A stretch of 64,000 bases of DNA from assembly GCA_951804985.1 (NCBI GenBank), contig OX638132.1:84138696-84202695 (forward strand), given 5' to 3'. This document shows positions 1 to 10,659 of the stretch, piece by piece. Below the pieces are notes generated by a model. It was not told the origin of the DNA and ran no database searches. It was given only the letters and a program-made list of their open reading frames with translations. A program made the translations under genes and the position numbers. The first letter of the stretch is position 1. The number at the start of each line of letters is the position of its first letter. Source of the stretch: Dryomyza anilis (lineage: Eukaryota > Arthropoda > Insecta > Diptera > Dryomyzidae).

Positions 1-1359
1 ACGTCAATGTTGGCAGAATAAAAAATGAACTCATGATGTTACGACAACCGAACGTGCAGTTGCGCGGACTAACATTTCGGTTATAGTAAAATAAGTTACG
101 TTCATTTTAATGGCATGAGGTTACAACAATTGTATTGCATTCGCAACACTGAAACGCTGATTCAATTAACTTCATGCCAAAAGATGATTTTTCTGTGTGC
201 AGCTTTTTATAGAAATTCCGCCTTTGTTTTGCTCAAAATCTTAAAAAATCTCTGCAATGACTAGCGCTTAATCTAGCGCTGCATAAATTTAGCTATGAGT
301 TTGCATGAAAAATGCGTGTATTTTTTCTCGGCTCTACTGTATATTCCTCAAGTACGCATTTTCCATCGCAGGCATGTCTGTCTGCCATTGAAAAAGTGCT
401 GCTGGCAACACTGCTTTTGTTGGCAACACTTGCCGCCGCAGTTTCTAGTGTTGGCAACATTTTAATTATTACATTTTATATAAATATGCGCCGGAAAAAT
501 GCATAAGTTACACACAGCGGGAGCCGCATAAAAATATTAAAGTATTTATTGGAGGCGACACGGGCAGACAAGAAGACCTTGGAGGTAAAAAAACAATTCT
601 GCATAGTGTAGTGTAGTGAATAAAGTTTCGCGTTGTGCTCACTGTTAATTGTTTTAGTTTGGGACACGCGCAACTTTACTGCGGTCTCTACATCCTGTGC
701 GCGCCGGATGCGTTTTTGTGTAACTTTTTAATGTTTTCAATTCCTGTTGAAAGTCTCTAGGTATTTCTGCCTGTTTATTGGTTGCTTCTTGTTTTTCTAG
801 GTGCTGTTGGCAGTTGAAGTACATCTCATGCAACACCTCAACTCAGCCGCTGCTTTAATTGAGCGTTTTTATGACGCCAATCTAAGTGTTGAAGTTGCTA
901 CAATTAGTTTTTATTAGCTACTTGTCAAAAATGTACAATTGCACTAAAATAATGAACCGTATTGTTGTCTACAACGCGGCGCATTGTGTGAATTTTGTTT
1001 TTTTTTTTATAATGATATAGGCTACATTGTACACTCCTAAAAATAACTCCTATAATTCGTAATGGCACACTTTTGGATTAATGCAATAAAAATACTCAAC
1101 TATTATAGAAAATGGATATCAATTCGATATAAAATATACAGTGAATCTATTTTTATAATTCAAAAAAAAAAATGTTTAACCATTTTGCTATATAACAAAT
1201 CTTTAATATACCCAAAATATTGCTCAGAAATGCAAGATATTATATTTTGTGCTGTATTTATTTTAACGAATTGAATTCAACTGAAAACATTCGCAGGGGT
1301 TGGTACTAAAAGAGCTCAACTCCATTTTTAACTTTTATAAATCAATAAAAAAAACTGTA
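1..1359. other. AT-rich non-coding DNA, no gene recognised
   Basis: No convincing coding sequence, splice-bounded exon or repeat terminus was found. A 64-codon open frame at 312-506 has a hydrophobic stretch but no start context, homology I recognise or downstream signal, so I treat it as chance. Long A and T runs occur near 1000 and 1160. Confidence 0.5.
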
Positions 1360-1361
1360 TA

Positions 1362-1790
1362 CCCTAGTAGAAATTTTGGTAGGGCCATGGTCATGAAGTG
1401 ATCATGTCATTATTTGAGATGATCGGGATATGACGAGGCCCATAATATCTTTGTAACGCAGTGTCCTGATCATGTATTGACCTCATGCCATGATCATGTA
1501 CTGATCGGGCAATTCCCCCTTTTATTATTTACCCAACAATTGCCTTGTCTGAGCCCGAGCATTATAGGGTTTCTCTTATTAATCTCGATCATTGCCTGAT
1601 GCTAATTTTGTTATGAGGAACAAATAATGTAGCTATGATCGGGAACATTGACTGTTTAGATAATGGAAACCCTGCTATGATAAGCATGATAAGGGCATGC
1701 AAAGGCAATGATCATATTTTCTCTAATAGGACTTACGCAACGAAAACCCGTTCATTTCCCGATGGCGCATCGGTCAAATTTCTACTAGGG
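1362..1790. mobile_element. MITE with CCCTAGTAG termini, full copy 1
   Basis: The element begins CCCTAGTAGAAATTT and ends with its exact reverse complement. It is flanked on both sides by TA (TATA), consistent with a TA target-site duplication. It is about 429 bp, has no coding capacity and is rich in TGATCATG-type palindromic motifs. A second near-identical copy lies at 23459-23888. TA duplication points to a Tc1/mariner-like mobilising transposase, but the CCC start also recalls other superfamilies, so the class is open. Confidence 0.85.
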
Positions 1791-1860
1791 TATATTTGTA
1801 AACATTATGATGCATAATTGTTATAACAAATTTGTAATAAGTAATGTGATTTTAATCGTA

Positions 1861-1932
1861 TCAATTCTGATAGATATAAGTTACTACTTTTTGTTATAGC
1901 TAAAAGTAGTAACTTATATCTATCAGAATTGA
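1861..1932. repeat. Perfect 31 bp inverted repeat (hairpin)
   Basis: Bases 1861-1891 are exactly complementary to 1902-1932, leaving a 10-base loop at 1892-1901. No mismatch is visible in either arm. It sits between the MITE and a retroelement-tail-like sequence. It could be a recent foldback fragment or a small hairpin transcript source; nothing shows transcription. Confidence 0.9.
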
Positions 1933-1984
1933 AACCAAATTTATCACATTCAGACCAGTATTTCTCAAGTTTGCGTGTATAGGG

Positions 1985-2153
1985 ACAGCAAGACAGACAG
2001 ACATACAGATAGACTGACATAGCTAAACGGACTCGGGTAGTGATGCTGATCAAGAATATATATATACTTTTCCTTACCGGCCACGCATCCTAAGGGGCAT
2101 TACAATATCTGCACAAATCTAATATACCCTGTACCTCATAGGTGTAGGGCATA
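1985..2153 (+). repeat. Dispersed insect repeat tail (GACAGACAGACAT ... TATACCCT)
   Basis: It contains runs of GACAGACAGACATACAGA, then a stretch reading ACGGACTCGGGTAGTGAT and GATCAAGAATATATATA, and ends with TATACCCTGTACCT and a partner TGTAGGGCATA. This order matches a widespread non-coding repeat tail I recall from Drosophila genomes. The exact family is not identified. Confidence 0.5.
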
Positions 2154-2169
2154 AAAACCCAATTTCAGA

Positions 2170-2290
2170 TGTTTATGGACATGATCCTTTTATTCACCAA
2201 ACTCTTTATCTGGTTTCTGCTGAAAAATAGACTTTTAGATTCTCAAAATCAAATTTTATCGGTTCCAAATTTCAATCTAATTTCAATTTG
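2170..2290 (+). repeat. Left member of a ~120 bp inverted repeat pair
   Basis: The sequence runs from GTTTATGGACATGATCC through TTATTCACCAAACTCTTTAT and TTTTAGATTCTCAAAATC. It matches the reverse complement of 5545-5662 with scattered mismatches. The pair encloses about 3.2 kb of tandem repeats and a mariner remnant, so it could be the termini of a large foldback-type element. Confidence 0.65.
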
Positions 2291-2698
2291 AAAGACAGTT
2301 TTTCAAAATAATTTCTTTGATTTGAATAAATTCAAAATTAAATATTGAAATTCAAAATAATTTATTAGAAATTTTCATATTATAACAATCGAAATTCGAT
2401 GGATTCCAGCAGATTTTAGAAGCACTTTGCAACCACTTTGGCAATTTATAATTTATTAAGGGAGTCGCTCCAAAAATGGTTCCAGAAGTCGTTATTTTCT
2501 CAGGCGATGTCTACACGAGCAAGTACTTTTCCGTCAGCTTCTAAGAGAAGCGAACGGAGAAGTACATCTCCATTCGCTTCTACTGCAATGTGTTGTGGAA
2601 CCACTTTAAGTACTCTTTATAAATTTCTCTCTTTACTGGTTGAACAACTTCTCTCCCGGTTCCAAAAGACGTAGTTATGGAATAACGTCTGATGGTAT

Positions 2699-2829
2699 GA
2701 CTTTTGGAACTACTTCTTAAAATGGTTCCCATGGAATGACTTTTGGAACTACTTCTTAAATTGGTTCCCATGAAATGACTTTTGGAACTACTTCTTAAAA
2801 TGGTTCCCATGGAATGACTTTTGGAACAC
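2699..2829. repeat. 39 bp tandem repeat, about 3.3 copies
   Basis: Units start with GACTTTTGGAAC at 2699, 2738, 2777 and 2816, so the period is exactly 39 bp. Because 39 is a multiple of three, a minus-strand open frame over this block shows a 13-residue repeat, which I regard as an artefact. The unit shares GGTTCC/GGAAC motifs with the 192 bp repeats just downstream. Confidence 0.85.
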
Positions 2830-3247
2830 CTTCCACATACTGTTTCCATAGAATAAATGCAATAAATAAAATTGTTCATTTACTTTTTATAAAACTAATA
2901 TAATCAGAAATATTTAAACTTTAAGGTATATTAACAAATTAAATATTTTCATGGACATTTTTGCTCCTGACCTTATTATATTTTTGAGGTTGATATTCTC
3001 CAGCTATTATATGGACTTCCTGCGCACCAACCATCTGAGCCATCGACACTACCTGTAGTATCAACATGTAAATTATATTTTTAAATTAAATAAAAAAAGT
3101 ACTTACTAAATATGTTTTATATCCTATGACACACATGTTTTTAATTGAATTGTTGATTTAGAATACGCAGCTAACTTTATGTCTTTTAAATAAAATATTT
3201 CAAAGAGGTTTGATACGTTTTTGTATATTCTCAATTACATTCTAAAA

Positions 3248-3755
3248 GAAGCGAACGTGGAACGACTTTTCATCGGAACCCAATGGGAGTTGTTCTCGTT
3301 GTTGTGCCGTCAGTACCAAGAGGGAAGTTATTCTAGAATCAGTTGTTGTAGAATTGGATAAAGAAACATATCTTCGTTTGCTTCTACGCTCTCATTAGAT
3401 GCTCAAAAACTGTATTCGCTTCTCGTATACGTTCCGCTAGAAGCGAACGTAGAACGACTTTTCATCGGAACCCAATGTGAAGTTGTTCTCGTTGGTGTGC
3501 CGTCAGTACCAATATAGAAGTTATTCTAGAATCAGTTGTTGTAGAATTGGATAAAGAAACATATCTCCGTTTACTTCTACCCTCTCATTAGATGCTCAAA
3601 AACTGTATTCGCTTCTCGTATACGTTCCGCTAGAAGCGAACGTAGAACGACTTTTCATCGGAACCAAATGTGAAGTTGTTCTCCTTGCTGTGCCGTCTGT
3701 ACCAATAGAGTTGTTATTCTAGAATAGCTTGCTATAGAATTGGATGGAGATACAG
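3248..3755. repeat. 192-193 bp tandem repeat, about 2.6 copies
   Basis: Units begin GAAGCGAACGT at 3248, 3440 and 3633, with high identity between the first two. Each contains ACGACTTTTCATCGGAACC, a TTATTCTAGAATC palindromic stretch and CTGTATTCGCTTCTCG. The third unit decays after about 3750. No open frame runs through the units, so a satellite or element-internal role is more likely than coding. Confidence 0.85.
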
Positions 3756-4125
3756 AACTTGGTTAAATTCTCTCTCATATTTCCATATTCAACCGATAAA
3801 TTTAAATTTGTGTACTCTTTATAACTCTCGAATATAAAGTGATTCCAAAAATGATTTCACTAGAAACGAAGGTGTTTGCATTCCAAATAAATGTAGTTCT
3901 AGAAGTTGTTCTTTTCGGAACAACTTGCTATAAAATCTGCTGAGATAGTTAAAAATGCCGATTATACTAATTTTGTTACATTCATTTTTTGTAAAAAAAA
4001 AACTTGTGTGATGAGAACTTAGTTTAAACTATTTCATGTTTTTAAAACGCCTATAGTTTATAATAAAAACGGTTAATGTTGCAGACAGAAAGACAATTAG
4101 TAAATAGATAATATGTCATTTTATA

Positions 4126-5017
4126 AAGGGTGGCGCATCGGAGGCGCTACAAAAGTTTAAATAAAACAAAAACGGTTTTGGATATCAATGAAATTCATCA
4201 ATCGTCGCTGGCTTGCTGGCATAGACCATAGACTTGACGTAGCGCCACAGCAAATAGTCTAACGGCGTCAAATCGCACGACCGAGGCGGCCAATCGACTG
4301 GACCATTTTGTGAGATAACACGTTCTCCAAACTTGGTTTCCAATAAATTGATTGTGGCATTCGCTGTGTGGCTTGTGGCGCCGTCCTGTTGGAACCACAT
4401 GTCATCCAAGTCCATATCATCCAATTGGGGCCAAAAATATCCGGTTATCATTGAACGGTAGCGATTCCCATTCACAGTTACGTGCCGGTCTTGATCCGCA
4501 TCTTGAACGGCACCAAACCGTAATTTTTCGGGATGCAATGATGACTCATGGAGTACGTGTGGATTGCTGTCTGACCAATAACGCATATTTTGTTTATTGA
4601 CGAAGCCATTCAGCCAGAAATGAGCCTCATCGCTGAAGATGATTTGTCGATGAAAATTCGAATCATTTTCAAGTTGTTGCTCAGCCCAATTCACGAACAT
4701 ACGACGCTTCTGGTGGTCAAGCTTCAGTGGCATGAAATGGCAAACCTTACTGAAGAGAAATGTCAAAAGAGCGGCAAGAAATATGGCATCGTTTGCTGTC
4801 CCTGTCGGTCTACTTTTGTAGCGTTCCCGTTGAAAAACCCTATCTTACGCCAGTGTTGAAATTATCGAACATACGACGCTTCTGGTGGTCAAGCGGCTTC
4901 AGTGGCATGAAATGGCAAACCTTACTAAAGAGAAATGTCAAAAAAGCGGCAAGAAATATGGCGTTGTTTGCGGTCCCTGTAGCTCAACTTTTGTAGCGTC
5001 CCTGTTGAAAAACCCTT
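4126..5017 (-). mobile_element. Internally deleted mariner element (DD41D, rosa-like)
   Basis: The ends read AAGGG and CCCTT, flanked by TA on both sides (4124-4125 and 5018-5019), as expected for mariner insertion. The transposase C-terminal half is on the minus strand, so the right side is the 5' end. The 5' terminal segment is duplicated in tandem, at about 4695-4850 and 4867-5017, each copy ending in a terminus-like AAAAACCCT. The N-terminal transposase coding region is missing. The right terminus matches both arms of the foldback MITE at 8679-9018, so the two belong to one family. Confidence 0.85.
4185..4766 (-). pseudogene. mariner-type transposase, C-terminal DDE half (DD41D)
   Basis: The frame encodes 193 residues of a Tc1/mariner DDE transposase, which would cut and paste the element at TA sites. 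Catalytic Asp candidates are D46 in FSDEAHF, D128 in FQQDGATSHTA and D170 in DLTPLDY. There are 41 residues between D128 and D170, giving DD41D, a spacing I recall for rosa-type mariners. The other landmarks WPPRSCDLTP and LLWRYVKS fit the family. The whole N-terminal helix-turn-helix region is absent: the first ~15 residues read through what is really the element's 5' terminal sequence, so the apparent ATG at 4766 is a deletion product. Typical mariner transposases are about 330-350 residues, so this copy is very unlikely to be active. The frame is otherwise intact, suggesting a fairly young deletion derivative. Confidence 0.88.
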
Positions 5018-5544
5018 TATATGTCTGTTTTGTTGAGTGTATACATCTAGTTTAAATTATGTTTCATTTGAAAATGTGACTGATGAGCTGAACCTAAATA
5101 TTTATTTGGTCACCTTAAACTACACCGAAACAATTACTGCAGTAAATTTTATACAATTTATGAAAAATATACAATTTATGAATAATATTACATTTTGTTA
5201 TTTTGTAAATACATTTGCTTTTATTTGACTTAAATTAACTACACCATGTATTAAAAATGTGTTCTCTACATATTGCTGAAACTGTATTAATGTTTTATTT
5301 TTTGTTCTTATTGAAATCATTTAAAATTTGTGTGAACACACTACGAATGTATTACGAATGGTCGCAGTAACTGGAATTTCACACAGACGATCAGACGAAC
5401 GTTCATGATGAACGTATAAGAAAGTCAGAAGGTATAAAATAAAAACCCATGCAGTCCAAGCATCTGCCCGAAACGAGAACTACTGATGCCAACTAATTGA
5501 ACCAACTAATTGAACTAACTGAAACTTTTTGGTTATGATAATAA

Positions 5545-5662
5545 AAGTTGAAATTAAATTGAAATTTGCAATTGATAAAATTTGATTTTGAGAATCTAAA
5601 ATTTAATTTTATAGTAGAAACCAAATAAAGGGTTTGGTGAATAAAATGGTCAAGTCCATAAA
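5545..5662 (-). repeat. Right member of the ~120 bp inverted repeat pair
   Basis: This is the reverse-orientation partner of 2170-2290. Read on the minus strand, it runs from TTTATGGACTTGACC through TTATTCACCAAACCCTTTAT to GATTCTCAAAATC. The next ~60 bases inward also resemble the left copy, weakly. A short duplicated phrase (AACTAATTGAACC) lies just inside. Confidence 0.65.
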
Positions 5663-5689
5663 AAAAAGGACTCTCCCAAACATAATTAG

Positions 5690-6814
5690 CAACAAACAAC
5701 GTATATGTTTGGAAAACACTGTAAACATAATATATATTCGGGATAGTGTAACATAATATGTTTGGATCTAAACATAATATATATTTGGGTTGGAACCGAA
5801 AATTTTATATTCCAAACATAATATGGTTAGCTCTAAACATAATATATATTTGGGAGGGCATATAAATATGTTTCGCCTGTGAACATTTTATGTTTGCATC
5901 ATATGTTTGAATCATATGTATTGCGCCATCTTCAGCACAAAGAGCCCCAGCCTTGTCGGGGTGGCCTTGTAGTGGTTGATCTAGATGTTGAGGGCTTTAT
6001 CCAGTACATCTGCACAAGCAAGGGTGCTGAAAGTAAATAAAATATTGTTTATTTAGAAATTGATCAAGAAATTAAAAAATAAAGCAAATAGTTTTATCTC
6101 CAAATATAAAATGTTTTGCAAATTGATTTGCAAGGCAAATTATGTTTTACTGATGAGATGTAACAATTATTATACACACAAAAAGCGCGTCCTTTTCCTT
6201 CGCAAAGATAATTTCCTTTGCAGTTTAGTTTGCAAATATAAGTTTAATTGCAGTGCAATCACTTTTAGACTTTTTTTTCTTCTGTCTGCCTATACGGACA
6301 TTTTTAACTTTTTATTTATTTATTAAACTAAACACATATTTTAATTATTTTTCACTATGATTTATATATTAATTTTCGATTATTTTAACATTTTTTATAC
6401 TTACTAATTTAAGACGACGACGACAACCATACACGTTGCACTCAACTGTTTAACTGACACAGCAAAAAAAGAGAATACATCAAACCATAAAAACTTCGCT
6501 CACTGTGCTATCAATTTTATCTATTTCACCGCATGCAAATATTACATGAGTGAAAAAGAGACAACGTTATATACAGAGTTTATGCAAATTTTTATGCAAA
6601 CATAATTATGGTATAATGGAGCTGCAAATAAAATATGTTTATGGCTTAAATAATTATATTCACATATTACATATTATATTTACATCTAAAGTAATTTATT
6701 AAAATTGTGAATACTTATATTATATTTAGAACAAAATTGCAAACATATTTATTGATTTTTAAGAACAAATTATATTTGAATTCAAACATATCTAATTACA
6801 TTTTTCCCTGCGTG
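5690..6814. repeat. AT-rich repeat region with AACATAATATATAT motifs, ending in a CACGCAG-type terminus
   Basis: Between 5710 and 5870 the phrase AACATAATATATATT recurs about four times with TGTTTGG spacers. Similar CAAACATA motifs return at 6590-6800. The right edge, 6801-6814, reads TTTTTCCCTGCGTG, whose reverse complement CACGCAGGGAAAAA resembles the termini of the element at 35135-36958. I could not find a matching left terminus, so the extent is uncertain. No credible coding sequence was seen. Confidence 0.4.
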
Positions 6815-8460
6815 TATCGTCTCATACATATTAAAAATGCAGCTCACTTTTAACTCTTATTAGTTTTTATTATTGTGCTGCTCTTTGGGTTTTGTTTTTG
6901 TTGAAAATAAAACTCCTGGCATATCGTAATTTTAAACTGTGCTGCTGCTTTTTATTATTATGCATTTCATGCAAGACATGTTTTTGCCACTGCTCGCATC
7001 TTCGGAGCCAATTTATGTAATTCATATTTAGAAATTCACTCACAAGTACCTACATATTTAGCTGTATTCTATAGCTATCTGTTTGTTTGGTTATGCAACA
7101 CATGAATTCTTCCGTATTTCACATCCGTATCGACATCGTCATCGGCATCCGTTTGCAATGCAATGCCATGCCATGATGATGGCACAGTCATAAATTCTTC
7201 CATTACAGCAGCTGCAGCACTTCTTCACCTACTTCGAATACTTCTTCTGCTTCTGCTTCATCTTCATCTGCTGCTAATTCCATTACTTCAGCCTTCAGTC
7301 ATCCTAAGCTGCCACATCGTTGTCATTGCTGCTGCTTCTACTTCTGCTGCTACTGCAACTCAATAGCTTTTCTGGCAGGTTTATGCAGCCTCATTTAAGG
7401 CAGATTCCTATGGCAGTCATCGGGTCCTACCCTGCCCCGTTCTACGCCGCCTCGTCTTGTTCCGCCTGTGACCATGTTGCCGTTGCATCCTTGATGCATT
7501 GTTGATGCTTTCTTGTCATCACTATTAAAATTTTCTTACACTCCGAGGAATTGTCTCGGTTCTCGGCACTACTCTGAATTGCAGTGCTCTCTTCTTCTCT
7601 CCGTAACCTCACATTATTTTACAGGATATATTAGAGTTGCTCTTCCGCCTGCCCTGCCTTCGCTTCTGCCACAATCTATCGTAGTTTTTGTCTTTGTGCT
7701 CTTTGTACTCCGTCGAAGAATTATGACTTAGCACTGTGTGAAGAAATTTAAATTGCCAATATAGGCGTGCAGTACCAAGAGACTCCTTGTCTTGTCAGTT
7801 GTCTACCTCTTTATATTTTCCCACGGCAGGAGGGTACGGTTTTCCTAAAGTACGGCACAAACATTCCGACACTCCACTCTGCATTGTGTTTGGAATGGAC
7901 AAGACATATTTTGTTGTAATTTACCAGAGGTTATGTAGCAGCTACTCAATATTTGCATTTTCTGAATATGGATCCATAAAGTGTGCCAGGCTGGCTAATT
8001 TAGCCATCATTTTTGGCCCACATCGTTGTGGCCGGTATTGTAATGTTTATTTTGAATATTAAATAGTATACTGTGCAGCGAATGGAACAATAAATTTTCA
8101 ATAAAAATGTTCCAAATGGTGGAGCATATTTAAATTATTAAATTATTTATTTCAGTACTAAATACCAATACCATTTATGGTAATACGAAATAGCCACCTA
8201 TGAAATAAACCCTAAATTTGGATAATTCCCCAAAAATAAAATAATAAAATAATACAAAAAAAAAGAAGTAAACCCAACACATAAATGAAGTAAGCCTCGA
8301 AAGTATTAAGTGTTATCTCATATAAATAATCATCAACAAAAAATAAAAAAAAATAAAATGAAACAACGATCAAAACGAACTAATTAAACAGCACCCAAAA
8401 AAAAAAATGAAACAATCCCACAAGATTTTGGGCGTTTCTATTAAAAACTGTACATTACAT
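6815..8460. other. Non-coding, partly CTT/CTG-rich DNA, no gene recognised
   Basis: About 7200-7380 is rich in CTTCTG/CTGCTG triplets, which opens several short frames encoding Leu/Ser/Ala runs. None has splice signals or recognisable similarity. From 7740 to 8460 the sequence is ordinary AT-rich DNA with A runs. Confidence 0.45.
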
Positions 8461-9360
8461 AGAAAAAAAATCATCAATTTGATAATTTTATTCATAAATA
8501 TTATGAATTTTCCTACCAACTAACAAATTCATCATATTGATACCACCGTTCATTTAATGAAATGTTGATGAATGCATTCATTATATATATGAACTTATTC
8601 ATACTATCGAACATCATAGGGAAGAAATATTCAATACAATGTATTTTAATCGTCATATTGATGATTAGAATCATAATAAAGGGTTTTTCAATTAGAGCGC
8701 TACAAAAGTTTTTTCAAGGGTTTTTCAACAGGGACGCTGCAAAAGTAGAGCGACAGGGACAGCAAACGACGCCATATTTCTTGCCGCTCTTTTGACATTT
8801 CTCTTTAGTCAGGTTTGCCATTTCATGATGGAAAGATATACGAGCCAACAACAAGTCGAAATTATTAAAATTTACTACCGAAATTCAAATTCGTATATCT
8901 TTCCATCATGAAATGGCAAACCTTACTGAAGAGAAATGTCAAGAGAGCGGCAAGAAATATGGCGTCGTTTGCTGTCCCTGTCGCTTTACTTTTGTAGCGT
9001 CCCTGTTAAAAAACCCTTTATCTATGAATAATTAAAAAAAACTGTATATTGTTCATAATATTTATGTATATTCAATATAATGAGCTTTTTTTTTTTCAAA
9101 AAATTTAAAAAAAAAAAAATTGTTTTTAGAAATTAAAATTCGAAAAAATATGTTCTTCAATTTTTTTAATGTTCAAAAAAAATGTAAATAAAATTTGTTT
9201 ATTATGAAATATAAACATTTTACTAATATATAACTTACAAGAACTACTTGAGAACTGAGAAGTATTGCATAAAATGAATGAAAAATAAATATTTTGATTG
9301 AAATTTGGTATGATGAACAGCATTCTACAATACGGTGTACATATATGTATGATTTTTTAT
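8461..9360 (-). mobile_element. Older TGATGAAT-rich repeat, interrupted by a mariner MITE
   Basis: The flanks of the mariner MITE (8461-8676 and 9021-9360) carry many ATCATATTGAT and TGATGAAT motifs. The part at about 9250-9350, read on the minus strand, matches 20645-20750: TGTAGAATGCTGTTCATCA, then AATCAAAATATTTATTTTTC. So this is a second copy of that dispersed repeat, split by the later insertion. Confidence 0.6.
8679..9018 (+). mobile_element. Foldback MITE of the DD41D mariner family carrying the transposase N-terminus
   Basis: The ends AAGGG and CCCTT are flanked by TA. Two long inverted arms (about 8717-8842 and 8893-9018) contain the family terminus, TTGCCGCTCTTTTGACATTT and GGTTTGCCATTTCATGATGG. 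At 8828-8887 a frame opens with MERYTSQQQVEIIKIYYRN, which resembles the N-terminal DNA-binding start (DUF4817-like) of this transposase class, then stops seven codons later. The arms include the start codon, so the element is an inverted duplication of the transposon's 5' end. The left terminus is itself partly duplicated (AAGGGTTTTTCAA at 8679 and again at 8716). Confidence 0.85.
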
Positions 9361-9589
9361 TTGATAAATTTAAATTTTTTGATTAAACTTATAGATTGTT
9401 TTTAAAAACGATGATATCTTAGGACCCCCCTCCCGTGGAGTTTTTGACAATTTCTTTTTACGACCAGCCATAACAATATTCCAGATTCAAGAGCAACCGA
9501 AATTCATCAAAATAACTGTTGTCATAAAGTGGCATCTTCGTTTCTTTGATGTCAAAAAATGGCATTTCGTATTTATATAAACTACTAAC

Positions 9590-10655
9590 AGGACCCGTGC
9601 ACGACTCGTGCAAAGATTTTGTGAATGCAAGGATATGGAGCTATTTTATTCATATAAAAAACATTTTTATTTTTTATATCAGGGACTCGTACTTCGCTGT
9701 GGACGTTTTTTTATTGGTTTTGTAAATGTAGTAACCAAAACAAAACGTATAACCGTAAACCAGTAGAATTCTTTCCCGTAGAGTTTTTCCCAGTAGAAGT
9801 TTTAGTGTCGTGAGTTTCGGTGTGGTGATTTTAGGTGTGGTGAGTTTTAGTGTGGCGAGTTTTAGTTTGGTGAGTTTTAGTGTGGTGAATTTGAGTGTGG
9901 TGAGTTTAGTGTGATGAATTTTAGTGTGGTGAATTTTAGTGTGGTGAATTTTAGTGTGGTGAATTTTAGTGTTGTTGATTTTGTTTTTGTGTTTTTGCTT
10001 TTGTGTTTTACTTTCGTGGTAAATTTTGGTGTGGTGAGTTTCAGTGTGGCGAGTTTTAGTGTGTTTTACTTTCGTGGTGAATTTTGGTGTGGTGAGTTTT
10101 AGTGTGGCGAGTTTTAGTGTTGTGAGTTTTAGTTTTTATGCGTTCGTTTTCGTGTTTTTGCTTTTATTTTTGGGTTTTTGTTGTTGTGTTTTTTGTTGTT
10201 TCGTTTTTTTGTGGTATTTTTGCTTTTATGTTTTGCTTTTGCTTTTGCTTTTGTGTTTTGTTTTTATTTTTGTGTTTCTGATTTTGTTCTTAGTATTTGC
10301 TTTTTATATTGTTTATCATTCCTTTTTTCTGTTGTTTTTGAGTTATTGCTTTGGTTTTGTGCTTTTACTTTTGTGTTTGATTTTTGTTTTTGTGTTTGTG
10401 TTTGTGTTTTTGCTTTTGTAATTTTTTTTGTATTTGAGTTTTTTGTTTTATCTTCTTAGCTGGTGTAAGTGCCAAGTTATTACAGTCGAAATTTTATGTT
10501 GTATGGGAGGTGCCACGCGTCGTCGTCTAATCCCGCCCATATATATCCTATGTCACCCTCCGGACTCCATAGTATTCTGGTGCAAAATTTCAGTGAAATC
10601 AGTTTAGTGGTTTAGACGTGATGCTGGAACAAACAGAGAGACTGACAGACCAAAA
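9590..10655 (+). mobile_element. Composite repeat family B, copy 1 (15 bp minisatellite core)
   Basis: The module order is as follows. A head at about 9597 (GGACCCGTGCACGACTCGTGC) is followed at 9686 by GGGACTCGTACTTCGCTGTG. Next come CCCGTAGA-type motifs at 9775-9800 and a 15 bp GTGTGGTGAGTTTTA array at about 9806-10130. A T-rich TTTTGTTTTTGTG stretch runs to 10455, and a tail follows from 10456 (AGCTGGTGTAAGTGCC, then GTATGGGAGGTGCCACGC, TTTCAGTGAAATCAGTTTAG and AGAGAGACTGACAGACC). The same order recurs at 44405 and, inverted, at 55915. The tail recalls 3' ends of dispersed insect retroelements; no reverse transcriptase is encoded. Confidence 0.75.
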
Positions 10656-10659
10656 GTTT

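Noticed and set aside
312..506. 64-codon open frame with a hydrophobic stretch
   Set aside because: No start context, splice site, poly(A) signal or recognisable similarity; expected by chance in this length of DNA.
2580..2879. Minus-strand frame with a 13-residue Ser/Lys repeat
   Set aside because: It is created by the 39 bp tandem repeat (39 = 13 codons); no other coding evidence.
7163..7505. Leu/Ser-rich open frames
   Set aside because: They are produced by CTT/CTG triplet-rich DNA, are open in several frames at once and have no gene signals.
10044..10459. Phe/Val/Leu-rich open frames that look like membrane proteins
   Set aside because: They come from the TTTTGTTTTTGTG spacer of family B; T-rich DNA always encodes Phe/Leu/Val and the repeats explain the frames fully.
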